A stretch of DNA of 64,000 bases, taken from NCBI RefSeq assembly GCF_013030265.1, contig NZ_WPZQ01000006.1, forward strand, positions 124,001 through 188,000. The letters are read 5' to 3'. This DNA comes from Ruegeria arenilitoris. Lineage in GTDB: Bacteria; Pseudomonadota; Alphaproteobacteria; Rhodobacterales; Rhodobacteraceae. This document shows positions 1 through 7,967 of the stretch, in pieces (position 1 is the stretch's first letter; every line of letters starts with the position of its first letter). The translations under genes were made by a program, and so were the position numbers. Under the pieces are notes generated by a model that saw only the letters and a program-made list of their open reading frames with translations, searched no databases and had not been told where the DNA came from.

Positions 1-1130
1 GTTTGCACACGATCACCAGACAAGGTGACTGACCGCCCACGCGATCTGCCCGAATGCTCCAAAGAGCCATCACGAGCTTCGATGGAAACACTGTCCTGTG
101 CTTCGGCTTGTCCGGCGATCTGAGCCGTGGTCCCGGAGAAAGCAATGGATCCGGCCACAATCTCGGATGCGTCTCCAGTTGTGAGTGAGGCTCCGGCGTT
201 GAGTTCGGCTCGGTTCTGAACCGCAGCACGTCCGTTAAGCGCGACTTGGGTCTGAGCGTCTACATCGAGCGAATCCGCCACCAGTTCGGCGCCATCCTCG
301 ATGGTTACCGACGCGCCGGTCGATGTGATTGCAAGCTCTGCCCCCGAGGCGAGTTCGCCATCGAGGAGGATCTGATCAGTTGCCGTCACAGTGAGGCCAT
401 CCACCGCAGCAATCTGGGACGTATCGCCAGTCTCAACAGTGTCGCCAATTATCGAGACGTTCTGCCCACGAGACACACCGCTATGCTCAACCGCGCCATC
501 CGTTGCCTCAATCGTCAGCCCATCAACGGCACGAAGTTCACCAGATAGCTGCGCAGTTTCCCCGGTGAGCGCCACGCTGTCGGCCAGCAGCTCTGAATCC
601 GCCCCTGTGGCCAGCTCGGTTCCCGCCGACACAAAAGCTGTCTCATGTGCGGCGGCCTTGCCATCAAAATCAATACGAGTCTGCGCCTCAACATTCAGGG
701 ATTCAGCCAGAATCTCGGCATTTGTTTCAACGGCTATCCCGGCTGCTGTGGATTTGAGTGTCAGCCCCTTACCGGCGACTAGCTCTCCGCTGATCTTGGC
801 TTGCTCTGCGGCGGTTACGCTCAAATCACCTACTGCCGCGATCTGCGATCCATCGCTCGTTTGAATGTCGTCACCTGTTATCGTGACAGCTTGCCCGCGA
901 GACGTACCCCTGTGGTCGACGCTCCCGTCTGTCGCTTCAATGGTCAGGTTTTCAAGTGCTTGCACCTGGCCTTCAATCCGAGCGTCACCTCCGGTAAGAG
1001 CCGCAGATTCCGCGACCAGTTCTGAGCTGGCACCTGTTCTAAGCTCGGTTCCGGCCGTCAGCGAAGCCGTTTCCAGGGCAGCTGACTTTCCGTCGAATGT
1101 CAGCTGTGTCAGCGCATTCACATTAATGGA
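1..1130 (-). repeat. 143-residue (429 bp) tandem repeats inside TpsA
   Basis: Unit starts are marked by the motif S-[IL]-[ND]-V-[ND]-A-[LQ]-T and lie at 1130, 701 and 272, exactly 429 bases apart both times. Each unit also repeats TAGTEL/SAGTEL, LTIEATDGSV, SRGQ and DGSQIAAV-like blocks. The third unit is cut by the window edge. A degenerate partial unit (LNISGAIVAREAF..TSTGASV) precedes the first. Constant length without indels suggests recent duplication or homogenisation. Confidence 0.85.
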
Positions 1131-2336
1131 TTGTGCGAAGATTTCCGACGTGCCGTTCATCGCTACGGAAGCACCGGTTGATGTTGCCTCAAACGCCTCG
1201 CGCGCAACAATCGCGCCGGAGATGTTTAGCATACCGGCGCTTTCCAGACGAATTGCACCGCCCGCTGCCTGGCCGTTGAAGGTCATGTCTCCGTTGCTGG
1301 TTCTGATGTCGATCAGATCTCCGCTCTCGGAAGTGATCGCGCCTTCAAGAAGGATTGGTCCCTGGTTGCGGACCTGAATGCGACTGCCCGCACGAATTTG
1401 CGGTGTGTGACCACCAGCAGGAGCACCCAGCGTCAGTTTCCCATCAGCCCGCAGCGCAATATTGGTTGAGGACGCCATGTCCCCGTTCAGACGCACACCC
1501 ACGCCATTCTCGGTCGCGATCAGACGGATTGCGTTGGCATACATGCCACCAAGAGCGGCGACATCCACGGCCAACGCCGGGGCTGCACCTTCGCCCGCCT
1601 GTTCGGTGATCCCGGTCACCGCGCCCGTTGCCGGATCGTAAGACCAGTTATAGTCCACTCTGTTGGCACCAGCGACGACATTGAGTTGATCCGCACGCAT
1701 CTTGCCGTATATCGCAGCCGCTCGTGCAATCACATCGATGCGGCTGGTGTCGGTCAGGGCGATCCGGTTTTCCGGGTTCAGACCTCCGGCACCGATTGTA
1801 ACCGTGCCTCGGCGTACATCGAACCCAGTCAGTGCCCCATTACTGCCGAATTGCGGCTTTCCGGTTGTCAGAGTCGCACGGCCCGTGTTGATGAAACCAC
1901 AGCCGTTGCAGGTGATGCCAAACTCGTTGGCGACCACCACGTCCATGCGCTTTCCGGCCACTTCCAGAATGCCGCCCAGCTGGGTTTGATTTCCGCCAAC
2001 AACCTCACCGATCCAAAGATTGGCCTCTTGTCCCGGCGCCAGGTTGCCATTGCCTTCTATCACGCCACCCAATTGCGTATTGGTGATCGTCGCCGAGTTG
2101 TTCAGGATCAGGTCATTAGCCTGAAAATCGGTGTAGACATCGTGGCTGACGCCCGCACCATTCGGGGTCGAGATGTTGATTACGGTGGTGCCGTTCAGAG
2201 ACTGGTCGACATGTGGACGCGGACCTGCACCTGGGTTCACAGGTTGGATGTTCTGCGCATGAAGCAGCGCAGGTTGTATCGTAAGCGCCATCGTCAGAAT
2301 TGAAGAAACGACTTTCTCAAATACACGTCTACGCAT
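1..2336 (-). CDS. TpsA exoprotein, haemagglutinin-like (5' part, continues past left edge)
   Basis: Secreted partner of a two-partner secretion (type Vb) system, exported through the TpsB pore encoded just upstream. The ATG at 2336 opens 778 codons with no stop before the window edge, so the C-terminal part is missing. Residues 1-26 form a signal peptide ending near LLHAQ. Residues about 40-170 match the haemagglutination-activity (TPS) domain, including NEFGITCNGCGFINTGRATL, close to the NPNGI..NGC..N.....T signature that TpsB recognises. From residue 403 onward the protein consists of 143-residue beta-helix-like repeats. It lies 42 bases after tpsB in the same operon. The cargo function (adhesin, contact-dependent inhibition, other) cannot be told because the C-terminus is outside the window. 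Confidence 0.88.
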   Translation of the reverse strand, partial: MRRRVFEKVVSSILTMALTIQPALLHAQNIQPVNPGAGPRPHVDQSLNGTTVINISTPNGAGVSHDVYTDFQANDLILNNSATITNTQLGGVIEGNGNLAPGQEANLWIGEVVGGNQTQLGGILEVAGKRMDVVVANEFGITCNGCGFINTGRATLTTGKPQFGSNGALTGFDVRRGTVTIGAGGLNPENRIALTDTSRIDVIARAAAIYGKMRADQLNVVAGANRVDYNWSYDPATGAVTGITEQAGEGAAPALAVDVAALGGMYANAIRLIATENGVGVRLNGDMASSTNIALRADGKLTLGAPAGGHTPQIRAGSRIQVRNQGPILLEGAITSESGDLIDIRTSNGDMTFNGQAAGGAIRLESAGMLNISGAIVAREAFEATSTGASVAMNGTSEIFAQSINVNALTQLTFDGKSAALETASLTAGTELRTGASSELVAESAALTGGDARIEGQVQALENLTIEATDGSVDHRGTSRGQAVTITGDDIQTSDGSQIAAVGDLSVTAAEQAKISGELVAGKGLTLKSTAAGIAVETNAEILAESLNVEAQTRIDFDGKAAAHETAFVSAGTELATGADSELLADSVALTGETAQLSGELRAVDGLTIEATDGAVEHSGVSRGQNVSIIGDTVETGDTSQIAAVDGLTVTATDQILLDGELASGAELAITSTGASVTIEDGAELVADSLDVDAQTQVALNGRAAVQNRAELNAGASLTTGDASEIVAGSIAFSGTTAQIAGQAEAQDSVSIEARDGSLEHSGRSRGRSVTLSGDRVQ

Positions 2337-2378
2337 GGACAACACTTCCCAAATTACTTTGAACGGCCAGAAATCTCA

Positions 2379-4103
2379 TCAGAATTGCAACCTCAGACTG
2401 ACATACCCAACGGTCTTGTCGGACTCGAAGGCTGGATTGGTATTGGGTGGGGAATCCTCAGGTCGGCTTAACGCGTGCGCCACCTGCATCTGCAACGTGA
2501 CCTGACTGTTCATGATGATATCCGCACCCAGACTAACTCCTGCCAGATGGTCCTGTGACCAGCGTCGCAGCGCCGACGGCTTGATATACCCAAGATCGAG
2601 GCCAGCATTCATGCGGACCTCAAATCTGGGTGCCTTGTAAGCACCCCATTCGACGGTGTTGCGCAGATAGATACCGGTATCGCCATAGAGGCTATTGTCG
2701 TGAAAGCCGCGAACCGTGCTCCAGCCACCGATACCGAACTGCTCAATCCCCGGCAGGATATCGTCCGAATATTGCCCGGCCAGCGTACCCCGATAGGTCA
2801 AACCGCTTTTCCCAATCGGAGTAGAGAAATCAGCGCGGAGTTTTACCAGACGGAAATCCTGATCGATGACGCTCCGTTCCGGAATGTCAGCTCCCAGCGC
2901 ATCGAGTCCGGCCTTTAGGCCTATGTTCCAGAACAGCCGACCCTGTCCGATGGTCTGTTCACCTCTCAGGCCAAGCGACGCAATCGTCAGGCGCTGACGT
3001 TGGCTGGTGATCTCGATGCCATTAATCGCGGTTTTAGTTCTGTTCAGCTTCAAATCACCATAGGCGTAAATCTTAGAGGTCTGGTTCCGCATCAATAGCC
3101 GTTCGGTCAGAAGGATCAGGTATTGGCTGCGCCCCTCTGTGACAAAGGACTGATTGATGCCCTGGGTGATGAAGCGATAGTCACTGGCTCCAAGATCCGC
3201 ATTGAACAACCAGTTGCCCACCGGCAGGCCCCAGTTGAGAGAAACAGAATCCGAATACCGCTCACCGCGTTCTTCAAAGGGGGTGGTGGTGATCCCAATC
3301 CGCAGCTGGTCATTAAGATTCAATGCATTGTCGAGACCAAAGGTGCTGGTGCCTTTGATCCGGCCGGTGGATTCGAAACCGGAATTGTCAAACTGAAAAT
3401 CCAGATACCACGGGCGTCGGTCCTGCACATCAACCTGGATGAACGAACCACCAGGCGTCTCTCCGGGCACTAGCTGGAATTGTCCGCTCGCCGACCGGGG
3501 TGCATTGATGTTCTCCAGTCCCTGTTCCAAGTCGCGTAAATTCAGAAGGTCACCGCGTGCAGTCGGAAAGGCCGCATTCAGACGCATATCTGCTGGTTTG
3601 CCGGTTCCGTAGACATACCCTTCGATCCGGCCCGGCACGATGGTGATCGCAAGCGATCCATCTGCAATGTCCTGTTCCGGCACATAAGCGCGGGTCGTGA
3701 TGTAACCCAGCTCCTGATAGAATGTGTTGATCAGGTTCAGTGTCTGCGCAATGTCGGCCGCTGTCGCACAGGTGCCAATCAGATCGCGATACCCTTCGGG
3801 CTGATGTTTGAAAGCTTCAAAACCTTCGAGGTTAATGCTGCGGATATCGAAACAAGGACCACCGGGAGGTGGGATATAAAACTCCTCCCCAGCGGTTTGA
3901 TCCTGCACCACATCCTCACGCTCTTCGAATTGCCTGCGGCGACGTTCCTGTTCTTCGGTCTGCTGAGTTTGTTGCTGAAGAATATCATTGTCGATGCGCT
4001 GCAAATCACCGGGCGAGACGCCTTGCGCCCAAGTGCTTGTGGCCATCAACAGAATAGCGCTGAATCCAAATGCTGCGGTCACCGAGTGGGATCGCAAACC
4101 CAT
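2379..4103 (-). CDS. TpsB outer-membrane transporter (ShlB/FhaC/HecB family)
   Basis: Outer-membrane beta-barrel that secretes the TpsA partner. The 574 residues are usual for the family. A signal peptide covers residues 1-26 (TSTWAQ). A Gln/Glu/Arg-rich linker follows at 40-70, then a POTRA_2-type domain at about 80-160 (FDIRSINLEGFEAF to AITIVPGRIEGYVYG). The rest is an alternating-strand barrel ending in a C-terminal aromatic (SLRLQF), as expected for BAM-dependent insertion. A VRGF motif (WSTVRGFHDNS), typical of the Omp85 superfamily, is present near residue 470. The start ATG overlaps the stop of the IalB-like gene by one base, so the genes are translationally coupled. The tpsA gene follows 42 bases downstream. 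Confidence 0.9.
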   Translation of the reverse strand: MGLRSHSVTAAFGFSAILLMATSTWAQGVSPGDLQRIDNDILQQQTQQTEEQERRRRQFEEREDVVQDQTAGEEFYIPPPGGPCFDIRSINLEGFEAFKHQPEGYRDLIGTCATAADIAQTLNLINTFYQELGYITTRAYVPEQDIADGSLAITIVPGRIEGYVYGTGKPADMRLNAAFPTARGDLLNLRDLEQGLENINAPRSASGQFQLVPGETPGGSFIQVDVQDRRPWYLDFQFDNSGFESTGRIKGTSTFGLDNALNLNDQLRIGITTTPFEERGERYSDSVSLNWGLPVGNWLFNADLGASDYRFITQGINQSFVTEGRSQYLILLTERLLMRNQTSKIYAYGDLKLNRTKTAINGIEITSQRQRLTIASLGLRGEQTIGQGRLFWNIGLKAGLDALGADIPERSVIDQDFRLVKLRADFSTPIGKSGLTYRGTLAGQYSDDILPGIEQFGIGGWSTVRGFHDNSLYGDTGIYLRNTVEWGAYKAPRFEVRMNAGLDLGYIKPSALRRWSQDHLAGVSLGADIIMNSQVTLQMQVAHALSRPEDSPPNTNPAFESDKTVGYVSLRLQF

Positions 4104-4624
4104 CAGTTGTCCCCCGCAGTGCTGAACCGACTAAAAGCGGCTGTGAACCCGCGCAGAGAAACGGGAAAATCAACGGCCTTGTCGCGGGCGGTCCAAACTC
4201 GGGCCTTAACCTCTAGCCCCTTGCGAAAGGCTGACAGAACATCCCCTTCCATCCGAAATCCAGCGTGGCAACCAAATTGGTCGCAGACTTCATACAGGAC
4301 CTTGAAGGGGCGACGGTTGTCTACATGTAGCTCGATGCCCGGGGCCAGATAGACACCAACTGGAACCGTCATGACTGCATAGCTACGATCCGTGTTTTCA
4401 TCGTCAGACACACTCATCAAAAAGACAGGCGGGCCATTCTCTTCGGCGGCAACGCTCTGCATCATCTGGCAGACGGCATCCCGTTCCGCCGGCTGGCACA
4501 GAACCAGCCAATCTGAAAACACCTCTTCCGTGGGCTGGGGTTCAACCACTTGCGCCAAAGCCGCCGACTGGAAGAGGGCGAGACCGATACTCATGGCCAG
4601 CCGGTATAGAGAACCGCTCCTCAT
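4103..4624 (-). CDS. invasion-associated locus B (IalB) family periplasmic protein
   Basis: Small exported protein of the IalB family, found across alphaproteobacteria, whose biochemical role is not settled. A signal peptide covers about the first 25 residues (LFQSAALAQ). The mature part shows the family pattern: W-x-V/L-x-C (DWLVLCQ), a second Cys in AVCQMMQ, VPVGVYLAPGIEL, and a Cys pair in CDQFGCHAG. The four Cys suggest two disulfides. I chose the ATG at 4624 because its first bases overlap the stop of the preceding lipoprotein gene (ATGA); a GTG six bases upstream is also possible. An IalB protein inside a TPS operon is unusual and may act as an accessory or chaperone, which is inference from position alone. 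Confidence 0.78.
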   Translation of the reverse strand: MRSGSLYRLAMSIGLALFQSAALAQVVEPQPTEEVFSDWLVLCQPAERDAVCQMMQSVAAEENGPPVFLMSVSDDENTDRSYAVMTVPVGVYLAPGIELHVDNRRPFKVLYEVCDQFGCHAGFRMEGDVLSAFRKGLEVKARVWTARDKAVDFPVSLRGFTAAFSRFSTAGDN

Positions 4625-4986
4625 GCGCACTCAAACCTGTATGTCATGCGAACGTGTGGCGTGTTCACCGGAAAACTTGCTGTTTGGACCAATTGGCCAA
4701 TGGCTGGGTTCCATGTTTTTTGTGTGTATGTGGTCTGTTTGTCGAACGGGGCGGAGACAGAGCGGGACGTGATAGTCGCTTGTCCCGCACAAATCTCATT
4801 GAATGCGTTCTGGCTGAACTTGTCCTGCTGAGCGGCATGGTTTGCGCGCACTTCTATGGATGCCGTGTAGCCGCCGTCACTCGATCGCGAAACGCCGTAG
4901 ATTTCTCTGAGCTGCTCAGGAGAAGTCTCTGAGCAACCGCTCAGGACACACAGAAAAGAAAAGATTAGTAAGAAAGGATTTTTCAT
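4621..4986 (-). CDS. small lipoprotein of unknown function
   Basis: I do not recognise a family. The 121-residue product starts MKNPFLLIFSFLCVLSGCSE, a type II signal peptide with lipobox LSGC, so the mature protein should be anchored at Cys18. The rest has two further Cys (NEICAGQ and the terminal FECA), which could form a disulfide, and ends in a short beta-rich stretch (VRMTYRFECA). It sits second in the TPS operon and overlaps the IalB-like gene by four bases. The Sel1 gene upstream ends 51 bases away. An envelope accessory role for TPS secretion is inferred only from operon position. Confidence 0.7.
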   Translation of the reverse strand: MKNPFLLIFSFLCVLSGCSETSPEQLREIYGVSRSSDGGYTASIEVRANHAAQQDKFSQNAFNEICAGQATITSRSVSAPFDKQTTYTQKTWNPAIGQLVQTASFPVNTPHVRMTYRFECA

Positions 4987-5037
4987 TACAGCTGAATCAA
5001 CCTGAACTGACGAGAACTCGAGAACTTGAAAACGCGG

Positions 5038-5850
5038 CTACTGCGCAACCTGATCCAGTGGCGTAGCTTCCCACTCGCGGGCGAAGCTTTGAGCTGCCTC
5101 CAGATCGCCGCGGCTCAGTTGTGCATTCAGGGTATCTCTGAGAGTTCGAGCCTCCTCCATCCCTCGTGCAGCCGCCAGGTTGGCGTACCCATGCGCCTTG
5201 ATGAGATCCGGGTTCACGCCGTTTCCTGACTGATAAGCTTTGGCCAATTCGAAGAGCCCTAACGGGTTGCCAGCTTCCCCGGTGCGAGAGAAGTTGTCGA
5301 AGGCCGTCTCATAACTCTGCGTTACACCCGTGCCATCACGGTAGGCTTGGCCCAGATAGTTGATTGCAGCCACGTGGTTCTGCTCTGCGGCTTCCCGCCA
5401 GAATGCCACCGCCATGGCCGCATCCTGTTCCACACCTTGTCCATCTGCGAACAGCAACCCGCAGTTGAATGCGCTGTTGGCATCTCCTGACTCAGCCGCT
5501 GTACAAATCAACTCCGCAGCGCGCTGATAATCCTGCAAGACCAATTCGCCATTCAGATACATCAAACCGAGCCGGTTCTGCGCCAACGCACTGCCCTGTT
5601 CAGCTGCCGCGCTATAGAGTTCGACAGCGCGGCGCATGTCGCGCTCAGTTCCCAGGCCCATCTCAAACAGGCGCCCGATGAAGAACGCACCATCTGCGTC
5701 ACCGTCGTCAAAACCAGCCTGAAACTCCTCGACTGCGCCCGAAACATTACCAGCTTCAAGGGCGGCAATGCCCGCAGGAACGTCAGCAAATGCAGCACAC
5801 GCAATAGATGCGGAAACTACTCCGCCAAAAGCGGTCCTCAAAATACGCAT
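5038..5850 (-). CDS. exported Sel1-repeat protein
   Basis: First gene of the TPS operon. The signal peptide covers residues 1-22 (ASIACAAFA). It is followed by about five Sel1-like TPR units of about 36 residues, with hallmarks A...LG.lY..G.GV.qD...A...w..AAeqG (for example GRLFEMGLGTERDMRRAVEL and NYLGQAYRDGTGVTQSYETA). Such solenoids mediate protein-protein contacts in the periplasm and often serve secretion or envelope stress systems. Two Cys (ELICTAA and AFNCGLL) sit in one repeat. An AAGG-like ribosome binding site lies about eight bases before the ATG. The long spacer upstream should hold the operon promoter. Confidence 0.85.
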   Translation of the reverse strand: MRILRTAFGGVVSASIACAAFADVPAGIAALEAGNVSGAVEEFQAGFDDGDADGAFFIGRLFEMGLGTERDMRRAVELYSAAAEQGSALAQNRLGLMYLNGELVLQDYQRAAELICTAAESGDANSAFNCGLLFADGQGVEQDAAMAVAFWREAAEQNHVAAINYLGQAYRDGTGVTQSYETAFDNFSRTGEAGNPLGLFELAKAYQSGNGVNPDLIKAHGYANLAAARGMEEARTLRDTLNAQLSRGDLEAAQSFAREWEATPLDQVAQ

Positions 5851-5967
5851 TCCGTAACCTTTTGTTTGCCTTATTATCTTCTGGCTAACAAAGGTCGAAA
5901 CACACGTTAAGGGGGAAAATCAAATCGAACTTCACTAAAAAGTTACACGTCTTCGGTCTGTGACCGC

Positions 5968-6021
5968 AATGTGGCGCGACGCTACAAGAGGAGCCCTGAG
6001 CGGTCGTTTTGTCGCCACATT
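5968..6021. repeat. perfect 9-bp inverted repeat with T-run, possible small RNA or terminator
   Basis: AATGTGGCG at 5968-5976 pairs perfectly with CGCCACATT at 6013-6021. An inner CGAC/GTCG pair (5977-5980 and 6003-6006) extends the stem. A run of T follows on the plus strand. No plus-strand gene ends here, so a terminator has no obvious client. It could be the 3' end of a small RNA or a regulatory site for the TPS operon. Confidence 0.35.
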
Positions 6022-6347
6022 TTTACACACGAAAACAAAATGTCTGAGCTTTTAACGATTCCGAACTTACCCGGAACACAGTTGATCCGGCTTTAGGGTT
6101 CTAAAACGACGAATCAGTTTGTCTGAAAACTGTATCGGCGGGATGGTGCGGCTACCTTCAGACAGATACACGACGGAAGTTTTCGCCCAAGCTTTTTAGC
6201 AAAACATGAGCGTCGCGGAACAATTGCGACGCCTATCGCAGCGAGAATGGCTCAGCCGCAGGAGAGTGTCTTCGAGGTAGGATACACCAATTCAAGAATC
6301 CATCCCGTCAGATTTCACTTATCTCCCCACATCTCGTCCAAATAAGC

Positions 6348-6509
6348 CTATAAGTCGAAGTCAGAATCGACGTTGCCGAGTTCGTCAGCCCGCTGCAAAA
6401 CGGTTTCAAATCTGTCCAATACCTGAAACGCGGTCCGGTGTTGCAGCAACCTTCGGGCAAGGATCAATTCCAGCTCGTTTTTTGAACGTTGAGTGGAAAA
6501 AGAGCTCAC
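6348..6509 (-). CDS. possible 53-residue ORF or gene remnant
   Basis: A GTG at 6509, preceded on the minus strand by a GAGGTAAGG sequence, opens a frame of 53 codons. The product is amphipathic and helix-prone: the middle reads ELILARRLLQHRTAFQVLDR and the C-terminus is acidic. No family is recognised. The amino-acid composition looks protein-like, but the frame upstream is closed by TAA, so it could be a real small gene or the 3' remnant of a larger one. Low confidence. Confidence 0.22.
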   Translation of the reverse strand: MSSFSTQRSKNELELILARRLLQHRTAFQVLDRFETVLQRADELGNVDSDFDL

Positions 6510-6642
6510 ACCTTACCTCTGGCACAACTGAGAAATTTTCTTCAGTGGAAGTACAAGAAGGATGCATTTTTGTTGTCAGGTAGTTCCGCTTGATGCTCTG
6601 AGTCATTACAATAGCGCTCGAGGCAACAGGCAGGTTAACGTG

Positions 6643-6945
6643 ATGCGCAAAGCAATCTTATTACCCTTGGCAGCATTTTTCCTTGGCGTCATTGTACAAG
6701 CTGAAACTGCAGCGGCAGCTTCTCTCGGACAATACGAGGTTTTTGGCGTTGAAGATGGTGACATGCTGAAACTGCGGGCGGGACCCGGAATAGGTTTCAA
6801 TGTGATCGTGGGTCTTCCAAATGGAACAGCTTTACGAGTCCACAGTTGCGAACAGACCGGCGGCACGCGTTGGTGCCGTGTGTCCTTGCAACGCGCACGT
6901 GGACTAAAGGGATATGTCTCCTGGGCATATTTGCGAAAAATCTGA
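6643..6945 (+). CDS. exported bacterial SH3-domain protein
   Basis: A 100-residue product with a signal peptide (MRKAILLPLAAFFLG to AETAAAA) followed by one SH3b/SH3_3 domain. The domain shows the usual order: LKLRAGPGIGFNVIVGLPNGT, then CEQTGGTRWCRVSL, then GLKGYVSWAYL. Such domains bind cell-wall peptides or act in periplasmic scaffolds. Two Cys (HSCEQ and RWCRV) may form a disulfide. I prefer the ATG at 6643, because the longer frame from 6562 places a non-signal segment before an otherwise perfect signal peptide. The gene stands alone between long spacers, so its partner is unknown. Confidence 0.72.
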   Translation: MRKAILLPLAAFFLGVIVQAETAAAASLGQYEVFGVEDGDMLKLRAGPGIGFNVIVGLPNGTALRVHSCEQTGGTRWCRVSLQRARGLKGYVSWAYLRKI

Positions 6946-7233
6946 TTCAAAGGCTGTTAGCTCTGTCGTTTTGACGACACCCTTAAATACCCATCGGAAA
7001 CTTCCTTTCGGTTCTATTGAGCGTTTCATAAAGAGAGTTCATCAGGCACATGGGCACGAACAGCCCTAGCCGGACCTTCGCTGCCACCTGAAATTGCGCT
7101 TTTGCAGCATGTCTCAAAAGGCCGAATGCACTGGTCGAGTAGGGTAAGGAAGAAGAACGGGGACAACCTTAGTTGAAGAATGAGGCTCCATTTGTTTAAA
7201 GTTCGGAGGCATCAAGGTTGAGGATATGAACCA

Positions 7234-7617
7234 GTGAAGTCACTCTTGAGAGACATTCATGCCAGGACCGTCGATCAGTTTTTTAAGCCGTCCAATGCAC
7301 AAATGTTATCATCCGCTGCGGACCAAGGCGTGGATCTCTCAGAGCCCATACCCTTCACATTTTACATATCTTTCCGCAATTCTGATGACGCTGACGGCGT
7401 TGCCGCTATGCTCGAAAGCAAAGGCTATAAAATCACCCGAGAAACCGAAGAAGAAGATCCATACCCGTATGAGGTGGAAGCCGAAACAAAAATTCTTGGC
7501 AATGAAAATGAAGTCACTCAACAAGAAGATTTTTTTCGAACACTCGTGAGCAAATTCCCTGCCCGCTATGATGATTACAGTATCACCTACTCTGATGAAG
7601 AGGCCGTTTTCTACTGA
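7234..7617 (+). CDS. RraB-like protein (regulator of ribonuclease E activity B family)
   Basis: Small acidic cytoplasmic protein of 127 residues. Residues about 38-125 resemble the RraB fold: PFTFYISFRNSDDADGVAAM, then a short strand (GYKITRE), a glutamate-rich segment (ETEEEDPYPYEVEAE), and LVSKFPARYDDYSITYSDEE in place of the family's YDGW motif. In enterobacteria RraB binds RNase E and alters mRNA decay; whether this divergent alphaproteobacterial protein does the same is unknown. The start is a GTG at 7234, with an AGGA about 10 bases upstream. It seems monocistronic. Confidence 0.55.
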   Translation: MKSLLRDIHARTVDQFFKPSNAQMLSSAADQGVDLSEPIPFTFYISFRNSDDADGVAAMLESKGYKITRETEEEDPYPYEVEAETKILGNENEVTQQEDFFRTLVSKFPARYDDYSITYSDEEAVFY

Positions 7618-7967
7618 CCAACTTCGATATGGGCTCAGGTTTAATAACCGGGAAATGAAGTTAGCATCCGGGGCGATTGCGGACTCGATAGCATTCGGGC
7701 ACCTGTCATATCTGGTTGCGACAGGTCACTGATCTTTTAGTCTCCCTAAACGATCAGAAAATCCAATACTCTGGGCAATGCCTGGATCATCCAATTGAAA
7801 GCAATGACAATAGAGAGCGAGGTCATTCCGCTGCACCTAACCTTCTGAGGATGGTGCGCACGCCGTTAGTTAGTCGTTATAGTTCAGTGACACTCGGCAA
7901 CCCTCAAAAGCAAACATTTAACAGGAACCGGTGTTCGCGAGGAGTGTCAGCAATCGATCACCCTATA
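7618..7967. other. 350-base spacer downstream of the truncated lyase
   Basis: Sits between the 3' ends of the RraB-like gene and the lyase. I translated the minus-strand continuation after the lyase stop in all three frames and found stops within a few codons and no recognisable lyase C-terminal sequence. A 98-codon plus-strand frame here has no domain or ribosome binding site I would trust. No terminator with a T-run was found. Confidence 0.5.

Larger units (their letters stand above)
5851..6642. other. long gene-poor spacer between the TPS operon and the SH3 gene
   Basis: About 790 bases between the start of the Sel1 gene and the SH3 gene. It must contain the TPS operon promoter; an AT-rich GATAATAAG lies about 25 bases before the Sel1 ATG on the minus strand but I cannot assign a -35 box with confidence. 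It also holds a long inverted repeat (5968-6021), a perfect 7-bp hairpin (GCGTCGC/GCGACGC, 6210-6232) and a possible 53-codon ORF (6348-6509). Nothing else recognisable. Confidence 0.6.

Noticed and set aside
391-1377. Two adjoining plus-strand ORFs (157 and 170 codons), Ser/Ala/Pro-rich
   Set aside because: They are antisense shadows of the TpsA repeats; the minus strand carries the haemagglutinin TPS domain and repeats in frame, and the plus frames have no ribosome binding site or domain.
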